NCBI RefSeq assembly: GCF_003012345.1
Contig: NZ_PVRV01000023.1
Location: forward strand, 310,001 to 374,000
DNA from: Phytohalomonas tamaricis
Lineage (GTDB): Bacteria > Pseudomonadota > Gammaproteobacteria > Pseudomonadales > Halomonadaceae
DNA: 64,000 nt
Direction: 5' to 3'
Positions 50,820-60,491 of the stretch are shown here, one piece after another. The position numbers were made by a program, and so were the translations under genes. Positions within the stretch are counted from its first letter, which is position 1. Each line of letters starts with the position of its first letter. A model generated the notes under the pieces. The model worked only from the letters and a program-made list of their open reading frames with translations, made no database searches and was not told where the DNA came from.

Positions 50820-51371
50820 ATGGTCCATATTCCCGTAAGCGCTGAGATCCTTACTCAGGCACGCACCATCAAATTGCTTGCACTTGATGTTGATGGCGTT
50901 TTGACGGATGGCCGTCTCCACTATCAAGATGATGGCAGAGAAAGCAAAAGTTTCAATATTCTTGACGGTCAAGGCATCCGCTTGCTGATTCAAAGCGGTG
51001 TATCAATTGCGATTATTACCGGAAGAGAGTCGTCCATGGTATCACGTCGTGCACAGGAACTGGGTATTGCGCACGTCCATCAGAAATGCAAGGACAAATG
51101 GACAGTACTGACGACACTGGCCGACGAACTGGGGCTTGAGCTAAAACAGATTGCCTATTGTGGCGATGATTTGCCTGACCTTTACACGATCTGTCACGTT
51201 GGGCTGGGGTTATCCGTACCCAATGCGCCAGAATATATTCGCTCACGGGCCAGGTATGTTACTCAGCAAGCAGGTGGACAGGGTGCGGTACGCGAAATTT
51301 GTGAACTTATCATTCAGGCACAAGGCGGTTGGGATGCCATCATGGCACACTATCAGCATGAACAACATTGA
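50820..51371 (+). CDS. kdsC: Kdo 8-phosphate phosphatase KdsC
   Basis: HAD-family phosphatase that releases Kdo from Kdo 8-phosphate, 183 aa. The nucleophile motif is LALDVDGVLTDG (Asp23, Asp25), with ITGRESSMVSRRAQELGI and YCGDDLPDL as motifs II-III. It lacks a cap domain, as expected. 33 bases after kdsD. Confidence 0.96.
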   Translation: MVHIPVSAEILTQARTIKLLALDVDGVLTDGRLHYQDDGRESKSFNILDGQGIRLLIQSGVSIAIITGRESSMVSRRAQELGIAHVHQKCKDKWTVLTTLADELGLELKQIAYCGDDLPDLYTICHVGLGLSVPNAPEYIRSRARYVTQQAGGQGAVREICELIIQAQGGWDAIMAHYQHEQH

Positions 51372-51439
51372 CGTTCCTGCACTTCTTACGGACGCTTTAC
51401 GTGTGAGACAGGGCATGCTTGCAGAGGACACTCCCGGTT

Positions 51440-52012
51440 ATGGCGCTCACCTTTAAGCGACTGTCCCCCAAAATATGGTTAGTTGTCATGCTTCTGGCGC
51501 TCGGTGGCGTGCTTGCGCTGTTCGAACAGCGCGGCATCGTTACTGCCCCAGGTCCTTCTCCAGATACCGAAGAGGGCGAGCCTGACTATTATCTTGAGGG
51601 CGCCACTTATACCCACTTCGATGCCAAGGGACAGCCTTATCAGACGTTGACATCACCGCGTGTCAGCCATCTGCCGGCCGATGATATTACCTTAGCGCGA
51701 CAGCCCCACGTTGAGCTTGTCGGCAAGGATCAGCATATCTGGCAGGCCGATGGAGACAGTGCCGAAATTGGCCCCAACAATGACACGCTCAAACTGATAG
51801 GCAATGCGAAATTGCTTGAGCCCACCGAAGGCTGGCAGCTCGAAACGGATGTATTACATTATGATCGGCGCGACGCTCATGCCTGGAGTGACAGCGAAAC
51901 ACGCCTGAGCCAGCATGAACAGCGCATGCGCGGCGATAGTTTCGATGCCTGGATTAATGAAGATCGAATGATACTGGACGGCAACGTGCGCGGCACTCTT
52001 CCGCCCCAATGA
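51440..52012 (+). CDS. lptC: LPS export protein LptC
   Basis: Bitopic inner-membrane protein that passes LPS from LptB2FG to LptA, 190 aa. An N-terminal anchor (IWLVVMLLALGGVLALFEQ) is followed by the beta-jellyroll (YYLEGATYTHFDAKGQPYQ onward). I use the ATG at 51440 with AGAGGA upstream; a TTG at 51419 is an alternative. Confidence 0.93.
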   Translation: MALTFKRLSPKIWLVVMLLALGGVLALFEQRGIVTAPGPSPDTEEGEPDYYLEGATYTHFDAKGQPYQTLTSPRVSHLPADDITLARQPHVELVGKDQHIWQADGDSAEIGPNNDTLKLIGNAKLLEPTEGWQLETDVLHYDRRDAHAWSDSETRLSQHEQRMRGDSFDAWINEDRMILDGNVRGTLPPQ

Positions 52013-52057
52013 AGACGAACCGCCATATTGCCGCTCACCGGATAAGGAAATGAATTC

Positions 52058-52591
52058 ATGACTCGCGCTCTGCTCGCCTGCTCCACTGCTTTCGCTCTGG
52101 CCTTTGGTGCCTCGAATGCATTTGCGCTCGATAGCGATGCTAATAAGCCTATCAATATCGCAGCCGACAAGTTGCAGATTGATGATCGGGCAGGTACTGC
52201 CATCTACACCGGCCAGGTCCATATGGAGCAAGGCACAATGAAGCTCGATGCCGACCGAGTCGAGATCACCCGCGGCAATGCCGGGGGCGTATCGAAAGTC
52301 AATGCCAAGGGCAATCGTGCCTACATTGAGCAGCTACCTGCGCCTGACGATGCCACTGTCAAAGGCTGGGGCAATACCATTATCTACCATGCCGATACGC
52401 GACGAGTTGAACTGATTGGCAATGCCGAACTCCACCAGGCACAAGACACCTTCACCGGTGGCTATGTCGAATATTATCTTGACCGCCGCCAGGTCAACGC
52501 TCGCAGCAGCGAGAGCCAAAGCGGCCAGAGCCAGAATGGCCGTGTCCGTATGACGCTGACGCCCAATAGTCAGGGAAGCGATTCGCAATGA
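52058..52591 (+). CDS. lptA: LPS transport periplasmic bridge protein LptA
   Basis: Oligomerises across the periplasm to move LPS to LptDE, 177 aa. Signal peptide cleaved after FGASNAFA, then the OstA beta-jellyroll with [20 protein letters not shown] and [10 protein letters not shown]. The C-terminus is a Ser/Gln-rich tail. The stop overlaps the lptB start (ATGA). Confidence 0.95.
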   Translation: MTRALLACSTAFALAFGASNAFALDSDANKPINIAADKLQIDDRAGTAIYTGQVHMEQGTMKLDADRVEITRGNAGGVSKVNAKGNRAYIEQLPAPDDATVKGWGNTIIYHADTRRVELIGNAELHQAQDTFTGGYVEYYLDRRQVNARSSESQSGQSQNGRVRMTLTPNSQGSDSQ

Positions 52592-53313
52592 AGAGTTTGA
52601 ACGTTGCGCATCTAGCCAAGAGTTTCAAGGGCCGCCGTGTCGTCCAGGACATCAGCCTGTCGATCAGACAGGGCGAAATCGTCGGCCTGCTCGGCCCGAA
52701 TGGCGCGGGCAAGACAACCTCATTTTATATGATCGTCGGCCTGATCCGCGCCGATGCTGGCCGCATCACTATTGATGAAGTCGATCTGTCCCATAAGCCG
52801 ATGCACGAGCGTGCCCGTGCCGGTATTGGCTATCTTCCACAGGAAGCGTCGATCTTTCGCAAGCTGAGCGTCGCCAATAACATCATGGCCATTCTTGAGA
52901 TGCGCAAGGATCTCGACCGTAGCGCCCGTAAGCAGCGCCTTGAGCAGCTACTTGAGGAATTCAGTATCGGGCATATTCGTGATAACCAAGGACTAAGCCT
53001 GTCGGGGGGCGAGCGACGGCGTGTAGAAATCGCCCGCGCCCTGGCGACCGAGCCGGCCTTCATCCTGCTTGATGAACCTTTTGCCGGTGTCGACCCGATC
53101 TCGGTAGGTGAAATCAAGGGCATTATTCGTCAATTGCGCGCCCGCAACATTGGCGTACTAATCACCGATCACAATGTTCGTGAAACGCTCGATATCTGTG
53201 ACAACGCCTATATTGTTGGTAGTGGCCAGATCATCGCCGAAGGTGATTCCAGCGCCATCCTGGCCAATCAGCATGTTCGTGACGTTTATCTTGGCCATGA
53301 GTTCCGGCTTTAA
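52588..53313 (+). CDS. lptB: LPS export ATPase LptB
   Basis: ATPase of LptB2FG, 241 aa. Walker A GPNGAGKT at 36-43, signature [17 protein letters not shown], Walker [14 protein letters not shown]. Coupled to lptA; lptF and lptG are elsewhere, as usual. Confidence 0.98.
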   Translation: MKSLNVAHLAKSFKGRRVVQDISLSIRQGEIVGLLGPNGAGKTTSFYMIVGLIRADAGRITIDEVDLSHKPMHERARAGIGYLPQEASIFRKLSVANNIMAILEMRKDLDRSARKQRLEQLLEEFSIGHIRDNQGLSLSGGERRRVEIARALATEPAFILLDEPFAGVDPISVGEIKGIIRQLRARNIGVLITDHNVRETLDICDNAYIVGSGQIIAEGDSSAILANQHVRDVYLGHEFRL

Positions 53314-53349
53314 TCGTGCCACTATAACATCTAGTACTTTTTTACAAGG

Positions 53350-53366
53350 TGGCATGAAAATTGCTT
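53350..53366 (+). promoter_or_regulatory. Sigma-54 type -24/-12 promoter in front of rpoN
   Basis: TGGCATGAAAATTGCTT at 53350-53366 matches the consensus TGGCACGNNNNTTGC closely, with GG and GC exactly ten bases apart. Transcription would start near 53376, about 65 bases before the rpoN ATG. It may be an active promoter needing an activator or a site where RpoN represses its own gene. Confidence 0.65.
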
Positions 53367-53441
53367 AAAAGCGCGCAATAGTGCTTGCAAGCCAGACGCG
53401 AGGTGGATAGCGTTGACGTATCACCACCACCACCTTGATCT

Positions 53442-54872
53442 ATGACCATGAAACCTACCCTGCAGCTCAAGATCGGCGCCCAGCTGACTATGACGCCGCA
53501 ATTGCAGCAGGCCATACAACTGCTGCAGCTTTCGACGCTGGATCTTCGCCAGGAGATTCAGCAGGCCATCGAGAGCAACCCAATGCTTGAACTCGACGAG
53601 GCATTCGGCGAAGAGGAGGTAGCTTCGGTCACGGAAGACGATTGGACCAATGACATCCCCGAAGAGCTGTCCCTTGACAGCGAATGGTCTGATACCTATC
53701 CCGATGCAAGCCTTGGTGCTCTAGGCAGTGCCAGCGGTACGGGGGATGACGGCCCTGATTTTGAGCGCAGCAGTCAAGTGCAGGGCTTGCAGGAGCATCT
53801 TCAGTGGCAGTTGTCATTGCTCGATCTTGATGAACGAGAACGCGAGATAGCTGAAACGCTGCTGGATGCCGTTAATGACGTAGGCTATCTCACTTGCACT
53901 CTCGATGAACTGTATGAAGGGCTCAAGACTCAGGGCTTGCCTGCGCTGAAAATGCCGGAAATAGAAAAAATGCTGGGTCGCCTTCAGCAACTAGACCCTA
54001 CCGGCGTATTTGCTCGCGATCTTCGTGAATGTCTGTTACTGCAGTTGGGTCAGCTGCCTGATGACACACCACTGTTACAGCAGACCCGCCGCCTGGTACG
54101 CCAGTTTCTGGAAGCGCTTGCCAACGATGATCGCAAACTGCTGAAGCGTCGTCTCGGTTTAAGTGATGATGAGCTTAATACGGTTATCGCGATCATTCGG
54201 CTGCTCGACCCCAAGCCAGGTCAACGCTTCGACCACAATGACAGTCACTATGTCATTCCCGACCTGATACTGCGCCATTATCGTCGCGACGGCTGGCAGG
54301 TCGAGCTCAACAATCATGCTCTCCCCCGCGTACGCATCCAGCCGGACTATGCAGCCTTGATCAAACGCGCCGACAAGAGTGACGACAACACCTTCCTGAA
54401 GCAGCACCTGCAGGAGGCACGTTGGTTGATAAAAAGTTTGTCAAGCCGCAACGACACTCTCGTCAAGGTCGGACAGGAAATCATGCTGCGTCAACGCGAT
54501 TTCATCAAACACGGTGAAGAAGCGATGAAGCCCTTGATCCTTGCTGACATTGCCCAGGCAGTCGACATGCACGAATCAACCATTTCCCGAGTAACGACAC
54601 AGAAGTACATTCATACGCCACGTGGCGTTTTCGAACTCAAATACTTTTTCTCAAGCCATGTCGGTGGTGTGGGCGACACGCATGCCAGCACAGCTATTCG
54701 TGCCCGTATAAAGAAATTTATCGGTGAAGAACCTGCGCGGCGTCCCTTGTCTGACGCTAAGCTGGTAGAGTTGCTTGCCAACAACGGTATAGCCGTCGCA
54801 CGCCGTACGGTGGCTAAGTATCGTGAGGCGATGGGAATACCTTCATCCAGCGAACGTAAACGTCTGGCGTGA
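53442..54872 (+). CDS. rpoN: RNA polymerase sigma-54 factor RpoN
   Basis: Alternative sigma factor for -24/-12 promoters, 476 aa. The Gln/Leu-rich activator-interacting region I (LTMTPQLQQAIQLLQL) is followed by an acidic region II (about 55-115), the core-binding domain, the HTH and the RpoN box ARRTVAKYR near 460. In relatives it controls pilA, nitrogen and flagellar genes. It is followed by hpf, ptsN, rapZ and npr, the usual cluster. Confidence 0.97.
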   Translation: MTMKPTLQLKIGAQLTMTPQLQQAIQLLQLSTLDLRQEIQQAIESNPMLELDEAFGEEEVASVTEDDWTNDIPEELSLDSEWSDTYPDASLGALGSASGTGDDGPDFERSSQVQGLQEHLQWQLSLLDLDEREREIAETLLDAVNDVGYLTCTLDELYEGLKTQGLPALKMPEIEKMLGRLQQLDPTGVFARDLRECLLLQLGQLPDDTPLLQQTRRLVRQFLEALANDDRKLLKRRLGLSDDELNTVIAIIRLLDPKPGQRFDHNDSHYVIPDLILRHYRRDGWQVELNNHALPRVRIQPDYAALIKRADKSDDNTFLKQHLQEARWLIKSLSSRNDTLVKVGQEIMLRQRDFIKHGEEAMKPLILADIAQAVDMHESTISRVTTQKYIHTPRGVFELKYFFSSHVGGVGDTHASTAIRARIKKFIGEEPARRPLSDAKLVELLANNGIAVARRTVAKYREAMGIPSSSERKRLA

Positions 54873-54943
54873 AGCTGAATACACCAGTTCCGTAGTAAAA
54901 AGGTTTACACTCGAAGAATCGACCGTTGGAACAGGAGCGCGTC

Positions 54944-55252
54944 ATGCAGGTCAACATTACCGGGAACCACATTGAGCTCACCGATGCCCTGCGGGATTAC
55001 GTCAATCAGAAGCTCAGTCGCCTCGAACGCCACTACGACAATATTACCAATGTCCAGGTGACGCTCTCGATCGAAAAGGAGCGCCAACAGGCGGCTGCCA
55101 CGTTGCATGCCAGCGGCGCCGACCTATACGGTATGGCTGAGCAGGATGACATGTATGCTGCCATCGATGTTCTAACCGACAAGCTCGACCGACAGCTGGT
55201 CAGGCACAAGGAAAAGACCCAAGCCCATGCTCAAGGCGCCGGCAAGCGTTAA
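54944..55252 (+). CDS. hpf: Hibernation promoting factor HPF
   Basis: Short-form ribosome hibernation factor, 102 aa, that helps make 100S ribosomes in stationary phase. MQVNITGNHIELTDALRDYV and the basic, charged helix with KLDRQLVRHKEK match the family. The ATG at 54944 has AGGAG before it; a TTG at 54926 is less likely. Confidence 0.95.
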   Translation: MQVNITGNHIELTDALRDYVNQKLSRLERHYDNITNVQVTLSIEKERQQAAATLHASGADLYGMAEQDDMYAAIDVLTDKLDRQLVRHKEKTQAHAQGAGKR

Positions 55253-55259
55253 CACTCTC

Positions 55260-55733
55260 ATGACACTCGACCAAATTCTTCCTCCCGAACGAACGCTCTT
55301 CGACGTCACTGGAGGCAGCAAAAAAAGGGTGTTGGAATTTTTCAGCACCTTCATCGCTCAAAACACTCCCAGCCTTGATAGCCAGGAGGTGTTCAGCCGG
55401 TTAATAGGACGTGAACGTCTCGGCAGTACTGGAGTTGGCAACGGCGTCGCTATTCCACACGCACGCAGTCCTCATTGTCGTCAACCGATGGCCAGTTTTC
55501 TTCGTCTTGCCGAACCCGTGGATTTTGATGCCATCGACGGTGAACCTGTCGACTTAGTCTTTGTCCTTCTTGTTCCCGAAGCCGCTGAAGATGCGCACCT
55601 CGCCTTGCTTGCTCAAGTAGCGGAGCTGCTCAATTCAGCCGATACGCGAACAGCCCTACGTAATGCCGAAAGTCAGCATCAGCTTTATGACACGATGGTC
55701 AACGCCATCCATCATCTTTCCGCACAGGCTTAG
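55260..55733 (+). CDS. ptsN: Nitrogen PTS EIIA component PtsN
   Basis: Phosphoryl acceptor of the regulatory nitrogen PTS, 157 aa. The phosphorylated His67 is in GVAIPHARS. It receives phosphate from NPr (encoded four genes' span downstream) and is thought to affect potassium and stress responses. The ATG at 55260 gives the family N-terminus (MTLDQILPPERT); an ATG at 55227 inside hpf is the alternative. Confidence 0.95.
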   Translation: MTLDQILPPERTLFDVTGGSKKRVLEFFSTFIAQNTPSLDSQEVFSRLIGRERLGSTGVGNGVAIPHARSPHCRQPMASFLRLAEPVDFDAIDGEPVDLVFVLLVPEAAEDAHLALLAQVAELLNSADTRTALRNAESQHQLYDTMVNAIHHLSAQA

Positions 55734-55740
55734 CCATCTT

Positions 55741-56637
55741 ATGCAGCTCGTTATTATCAGTGGTCGTTCAGGCTCGGGAAAATCCATTGCCCTACAGGCG
55801 CTCGAAGATCTTGGTTATTACGCCATCGATAATCTGCCAGCCATGCTGCTTGCTCCGCTGATTGATCAGCTCGAAGTCGGCAGCCCTCATAGACGGCGTA
55901 TTGCCGTCAGCATTGACGCGCGCAACCTACCCGACGCACTGGAGCGATTTCCAGAACTGCTTGAAGGTCTTACCCAGCGCGGTCTCGATGCGCAGGTGGT
56001 CTACCTGACGGCAGATTCCAAGATCCTGCTCGAACGTTATTCCGCCACACGGCGACGTCATCCACTCACTCGAGAAAGCCAGATGACGCTGGCGGAAGCC
56101 ATCGAATCCGAGCAGCACTTCCTGGCCCCGATTCGTCACACGGCGGACTTGGTGATCGACACATCAAACCTGTCCGTTCATGATCTTCGTGGGCGTATCA
56201 GCGAACAGGTTGCGCGGCATACAGAAAAGCAGCTAACGCTGACGTTCGAATCTTTTGGCTTCAAACGCGGCGTGCCGCTTGACGCTGACATGGTCTTCGA
56301 CGTGCGTTGCCTGCCCAATCCCTATTGGGACCCGCAACTACGAAGCTCGACCGGTCAGGATGCCGACGTCATCGCCTTTCTCGAAAATTATTCCGACGTA
56401 CAGGCAATGTACGACGATATTCGCCAATGGCTCGAACGTTGGTTACCCGCCCATTTAGCCAGCAATCGCAGCTATCTTACGGTGGCCATCGGCTGCACTG
56501 GGGGGCAACACCGCTCGGTCTATCTCATCGAGCGATTGGCTATCCACTTTGCCACGCAGTTTCCCTCTGTACGGCTGCGCCATCGTGAGTTGAGTATTCA
56601 GAAGGCCATGGGGGAAGAAGTGCATGCCGCGTCGTGA
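55741..56637 (+). CDS. rapZ: RNase adapter protein RapZ
   Basis: P-loop protein that in E. coli targets the GlmZ small RNA for RNase E and so tunes glucosamine-6-phosphate synthesis, 298 aa. Walker A GRSGSGKS at 8-15; the C-terminal half has VDFDV-type core seen here as DMVFDVRCLPNPYWD, and IGCTGGQHRSVYLIERLA. Whether glmZ exists here is unknown. It overlaps npr by 14 bases. Confidence 0.95.
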   Translation: MQLVIISGRSGSGKSIALQALEDLGYYAIDNLPAMLLAPLIDQLEVGSPHRRRIAVSIDARNLPDALERFPELLEGLTQRGLDAQVVYLTADSKILLERYSATRRRHPLTRESQMTLAEAIESEQHFLAPIRHTADLVIDTSNLSVHDLRGRISEQVARHTEKQLTLTFESFGFKRGVPLDADMVFDVRCLPNPYWDPQLRSSTGQDADVIAFLENYSDVQAMYDDIRQWLERWLPAHLASNRSYLTVAIGCTGGQHRSVYLIERLAIHFATQFPSVRLRHRELSIQKAMGEEVHAAS

Positions 56638-56893
56638 ATTGACGCTACTCAACAAGCGGGGCCTGCACGCACGCGCGGCTACCCGACTCGTACAGTGCTG
56701 CCAGCCGTTCAATGCCCAGGTAACCGTCTTTCATGGCCAGCGCCAGGCAGACGCCGCCAATATCATGTCGCTGCTGATGCTTGCAGCGCCATACGGCACG
56801 GTACTCACTATTGAAACGGAAGGCAGCGATGCCGAGGGCGTACTTGAAGCCATTACCGAGTTGATCGAAGCACGCTTTGATGAAGATATTTGA
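56624..56893 (+). CDS. ptsO: HPr-like phosphocarrier NPr
   Basis: Phosphocarrier of the nitrogen PTS between EI-Ntr and PtsN, 89 aa. The phospho-His15 is in NKRGLHARAATRL, and the Ser region reads ADAANIMSLLMLAA. It ends the rpoN cluster. Confidence 0.95.
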   Translation: MPRRELTLLNKRGLHARAATRLVQCCQPFNAQVTVFHGQRQADAANIMSLLMLAAPYGTVLTIETEGSDAEGVLEAITELIEARFDEDI

Positions 56894-56956
56894 ACCTGTT
56901 TCCATCTGCATTTATTGATCTCTGGCTCTGCTCCCGCGCCGTTCAAACTTTGGCAT

Positions 56957-56977
56957 AAAGAAACATTGTTTCTTTTA
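56957..56977 (+). terminator. AT-only hairpin between npr and mgtE
   Basis: AAAGAAAC (56957-56964) pairs with GTTTCTTT (56968-56975) around ATT. It lacks GC pairs, so termination would be weak. Confidence 0.35.
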
Positions 56978-57045
56978 CATTTTCTCTTCATGTGAGAATG
57001 TTACGCTCCCTTAACGGCTTGCAGGCAACAAGGACGTCGGAGCGA

Positions 57046-58401
57046 ATGAGCGTTAATCAGTCAGAACTCCAACCTAAGCTGGACCGCCTCAATACGGCTC
57101 TGGAAAGCGGCGCCATGGACCAGGTGCGTCGTATGCTTAATCGCAGTCTGGCGCCGGTCGATGTCGCACACTTGCTTGAGTCAACACCGCCGCGTGAGCG
57201 TGAGCTTCTCTGGGAACTGATCGAAGCGGATATTCAGGGCGAAGTACTGCAGTACCTGAACGAGGATATCCAAACCGAATTTCTTAACCGGATGGATGCC
57301 GCACAGCTGCTCTCGGCTACTGAAGGTCTCGATATCGATGACCTGGCGGACCTGCTACAACGCCTGCCTAATACCGTCATTCAGGAAGTACTCGCCTCGA
57401 TGGAGACGCAGGAGCGTCTACGCGTCGAAACGGTCCTCTCGTATCCCGAGGATACCGCCGGCGGCTTGATGAATACCGATACCATCACGATTCGCCCCGA
57501 TATCACGTTGGATGTCGTGTTGCGCTACGTGAGGCGTCATGAGGCGTTACCCGACTCGACCGATACCTTGCTCGTCGTCACTCGGCGTGATGAATTGATC
57601 GGCACGCTGGCCATCAACAAGCTGCTGGTGTGCGATCCTTCGGTCTCGGTACGTGAAGTCATGGAAACCGATATCATCAAGATTGCCGCGCTCGCGCCGG
57701 AAGATGATGTTGCACGCCTGTTCGAAAAATTCGATCTGATTTCCGCGCCGGTCGTCAGCACTGATGGCAAGCTGCTAGGCCGCATTACCATTGATGACGT
57801 GGTCGATGTCATTCGCGAGAATGCCGAGCACCGTGTGATGAGCATGGCGGGGCTTGAAGATGATGAAGATACTTTTGCTCCGGTCTTGCGTACTGGGCGC
57901 CGTCGTGCTGTCTGGCTCGGCATCAACCTCGTGGCCGCCACCATAGTGTCGTTTGCGATAGGCATTTTTGAAGATACCATCCAGCGCATTACTGCCCTTG
58001 CCGTCTTGATGCCGATCGTCTCCAGCATGGGAGGCATCGCAGGATCGCAAACCCTGACCGTGCTGATTCGAGGAATTGCGCTGGGGCACGTTTCAGGCAG
58101 TAATGTGCGCTGGTTGCTGGTCAGGGAAATGCTATCGGGGATGATGAACGGAGTGCTATGGGCGCTTATCGTGGCACTGATGGCGGTTGCCCGCTTCGAT
58201 GACTATAAACTCGGCGGTATTATTGCCTTGGCAATGGTGATCAACTTATCGATTGCGGCACTCGCAGGCACGTTGATTCCGGTACTGCTCAAAAAACTAT
58301 CCATTGATCCGGCACTTTCTGGTGGGGTCTTACTTACCACGATTACCGATGTCGTCGGCTTCGTTGCCTTTCTGGGGCTAGCTACTGCTTTCTACCCTTG
58401 A
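57046..58401 (+). CDS. mgtE: Magnesium transporter MgtE
   Basis: Dimeric Mg2+ channel of the inner membrane, 451 aa. N-terminal helical domain (to about 135), two CBS domains (about 138-260) that sense magnesium, then a five-helix membrane domain with the pore region GVLLTTITDVVGFVAFLGL. PEDTAGGLMNTD is the hinge motif. The ATG at 57046 has GGAGCGA before it. No M-box riboswitch is visible in the upstream gap. Confidence 0.95.
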   Translation: MSVNQSELQPKLDRLNTALESGAMDQVRRMLNRSLAPVDVAHLLESTPPRERELLWELIEADIQGEVLQYLNEDIQTEFLNRMDAAQLLSATEGLDIDDLADLLQRLPNTVIQEVLASMETQERLRVETVLSYPEDTAGGLMNTDTITIRPDITLDVVLRYVRRHEALPDSTDTLLVVTRRDELIGTLAINKLLVCDPSVSVREVMETDIIKIAALAPEDDVARLFEKFDLISAPVVSTDGKLLGRITIDDVVDVIRENAEHRVMSMAGLEDDEDTFAPVLRTGRRRAVWLGINLVAATIVSFAIGIFEDTIQRITALAVLMPIVSSMGGIAGSQTLTVLIRGIALGHVSGSNVRWLLVREMLSGMMNGVLWALIVALMAVARFDDYKLGGIIALAMVINLSIAALAGTLIPVLLKKLSIDPALSGGVLLTTITDVVGFVAFLGLATAFYP

Positions 58402-58427
58402 AGGCACATCATTACCCACGTACTCAT

Positions 58428-58466
58428 AAGCACTAACACCCGCATCAGGCGGGCGTTAGTGCTTTG
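58428..58466. terminator. Bidirectional terminator between mgtE and pmbA
   Basis: A 16-bp stem with one mismatch (58428-58443 with 58449-58464) around a five-base loop, with T-rich ends on both strands, between convergent genes. Confidence 0.9.
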
Positions 58467-58481
58467 GACGTGTAGCGACAG

Positions 58482-59819
58482 TCAACCGACAACCATCATA
58501 TCATTGATCAGCCAACTACCGGTATGAATGCTTCCACGCCGGTCGATGTCGTTACCCACGCCAACCAGCCCGGCATACATGTCACTCAGGTTGCCCGCAA
58601 TGGTAAATTCCTCGACCGGACGAACGATTTTACCGTTCTCTACCCAGAAACCAGCTGCACCACGGGAGTAGTCACCGGTTACCGTATTGACGCCCTGCCC
58701 CATCAGTTCAGTGACGATAACGCCACGTCCCATTTCCTCAAGCAGTGCCTCAAGGGGTTTAAGCGGTGCTTCGATACGCACGTTACGTGCCCCGCCGGCA
58801 TTGCCTGTCGTCGACATATTGAGACGACGCGCACTATAGGAAGACAGCATATAGCTGGCAAGACGACCGCTTTCTATGTAGTCGTTATCCCGCGTATAGA
58901 CACCTTCACTATCAAAGGCGGCGCTGGCACTGGCGCCAAACTCACGGGGGCGTTCACCTAGCGTGAACCAGTCAGGGAATAATGACGCTCCCAGCGCATC
59001 ACACAGAAACGATGAATCGCGGTAAAGCGCCCCACCGGCAATTGAATTTAGCAGATGGCCGACCAGGCCACTGGCCATGCGTGGGTCGAACAGCACGGGC
59101 ATACGGCCAGTATCAGGACGACCGGCCCCCAGCCGTTTCAGCGTACGCTCAGCTGCACAGCGGCCAACGTCTTCAGGGGCTCTCAGCCGAGAGGGATCAC
59201 GTTCGCTGGTATAGTCATAATCGCGCTGCATGCCTTGCTCATCACGCCCGATCAGCATGCAAGACAGTGAATGCCGACTACCGAGCTGACTGCCTATGAA
59301 TCCATGGCTATTGGCATAAACATTGACGCCTTCACTGGTAGAAAGCGTCGCACCTTCTGAATTGCTGATACCCTCGATATCACGTCCAGCCTGCTCACAG
59401 CGCATGGCAAGATCGATAGCCTGGTCAGGTGAAATATCCCAGGAATAATGAAGGCCTAGATCGGGTATATCTGTCGCCATCAGCTCAGCATCGGCCAGCC
59501 CGGTTGCCTTGTCTTCCCCTGTGTACCGAGCGATGGCGCACGCCTTCTCTACGGCATCCTTAAGCGATTGCTCGCTATCATCACTTGTCGAGGCGCTGCC
59601 CTTGCGCTGTCCGAGATAGACCGTAATTCCGATGCCTTGATCACGGGCCAATTCGAGCGTTTCCACCTCGCCCAGACGCACGCTAACCTCAGTGCCCTGA
59701 TGAATGCTGGCCCCGATCTCACAGGCATCTGCACCCTGGCGGCGAGCGTACTCCAATACTCTCTCCACACGCGACTCCAGCACGCGCTGCTGCGCTTGTG
59801 CATCGAACGCCTGGCTCAT
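58482..59819 (-). CDS. pmbA: TldE/PmbA, partner subunit of the TldD peptidase
   Basis: Non-catalytic partner of TldD in a heterodimeric protease that matures microcin-type peptides and degrades CcdA in E. coli, 445 aa. No zinc HExxxH motif is present, which separates it from TldD. Start at ATG 59819. tldD lies 673 bases downstream of this gene's start on the same strand, beyond darP. Confidence 0.95.
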   Translation of the reverse strand: MSQAFDAQAQQRVLESRVERVLEYARRQGADACEIGASIHQGTEVSVRLGEVETLELARDQGIGITVYLGQRKGSASTSDDSEQSLKDAVEKACAIARYTGEDKATGLADAELMATDIPDLGLHYSWDISPDQAIDLAMRCEQAGRDIEGISNSEGATLSTSEGVNVYANSHGFIGSQLGSRHSLSCMLIGRDEQGMQRDYDYTSERDPSRLRAPEDVGRCAAERTLKRLGAGRPDTGRMPVLFDPRMASGLVGHLLNSIAGGALYRDSSFLCDALGASLFPDWFTLGERPREFGASASAAFDSEGVYTRDNDYIESGRLASYMLSSYSARRLNMSTTGNAGGARNVRIEAPLKPLEALLEEMGRGVIVTELMGQGVNTVTGDYSRGAAGFWVENGKIVRPVEEFTIAGNLSDMYAGLVGVGNDIDRRGSIHTGSWLINDMMVVG

Positions 59820-59900
59820 GGTTCACTCCTGCTTAATGTATGGCTCTTCTTGAGGCATGGGCTGATATACTTACCCTATACCCAGATTTAATGGATCAAC

Positions 59901-60407
59901 ATGGCTACTGATATTCCCACCGATTTTGACGATCGGCCGAGCAAGTCCCAGCTCAAGCGAGAAATGCATGCTCTGCAAGCGTTAGGCGAGAAAATCATCG
60001 AATTGTCGCCAAGCCAGCGTGCCCGTCTACCCCTGTCCGATGACATGCTCGCCGCCGTGGATGAAACCTCACGCATCCATTCCCATGAAGCGCGGCGGCG
60101 TCACATGCAGTACGTCGGCAAGGTCATGCGTAAAGAGGACCTCGAAGCGATCAAGGCAACCTTCGAGGAGTTCGAACAGGAAAAACTCAATCGCGATCTT
60201 CATTTTCATCGTCTCGAACAGTGGCGCGACCGCTTGGTTGCCGAAGGTGACAGTGCCGTAGCCGAGCTGCTCGAACAGTATCCCGACGTTGACCGTCAAA
60301 CACTGCGGCAGCTCATTCGTAACGCTCAACGTGAACGCGATGCCGGTAAACCGCCTACCAGTTCGCGCAAACTGTTCAAATTTCTACGCGATAGCTCCGG
60401 ACTATAA
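59901..60407 (+). CDS. darP: Ribosome-associated protein DarP (YjgA)
   Basis: DUF615 protein of 168 aa that takes part in 50S assembly in E. coli. PSKSQLKREMHALQALGEKI and RRRHMQYVGKVMRKED are conserved, and the rest is basic and helical. It sits divergently between pmbA and tldD; in E. coli it is beside pmbA. Confidence 0.92.
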   Translation: MATDIPTDFDDRPSKSQLKREMHALQALGEKIIELSPSQRARLPLSDDMLAAVDETSRIHSHEARRRHMQYVGKVMRKEDLEAIKATFEEFEQEKLNRDLHFHRLEQWRDRLVAEGDSAVAELLEQYPDVDRQTLRQLIRNAQRERDAGKPPTSSRKLFKFLRDSSGL

Positions 60408-60491
60408 GTCGAGCTATAAATACAGCGTAACGCGTGGCTACTCGCCGGAGAGAACGCCTCCCCTTCATTACCGTTGGCCGTACTGTCTACA

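Noticed and set aside
56894-57045. Magnesium riboswitch (M-box) in front of mgtE
   Set aside because: The gap is only 152 bases, AT-rich, and lacks the conserved M-box helices; only a small AT hairpin is present.
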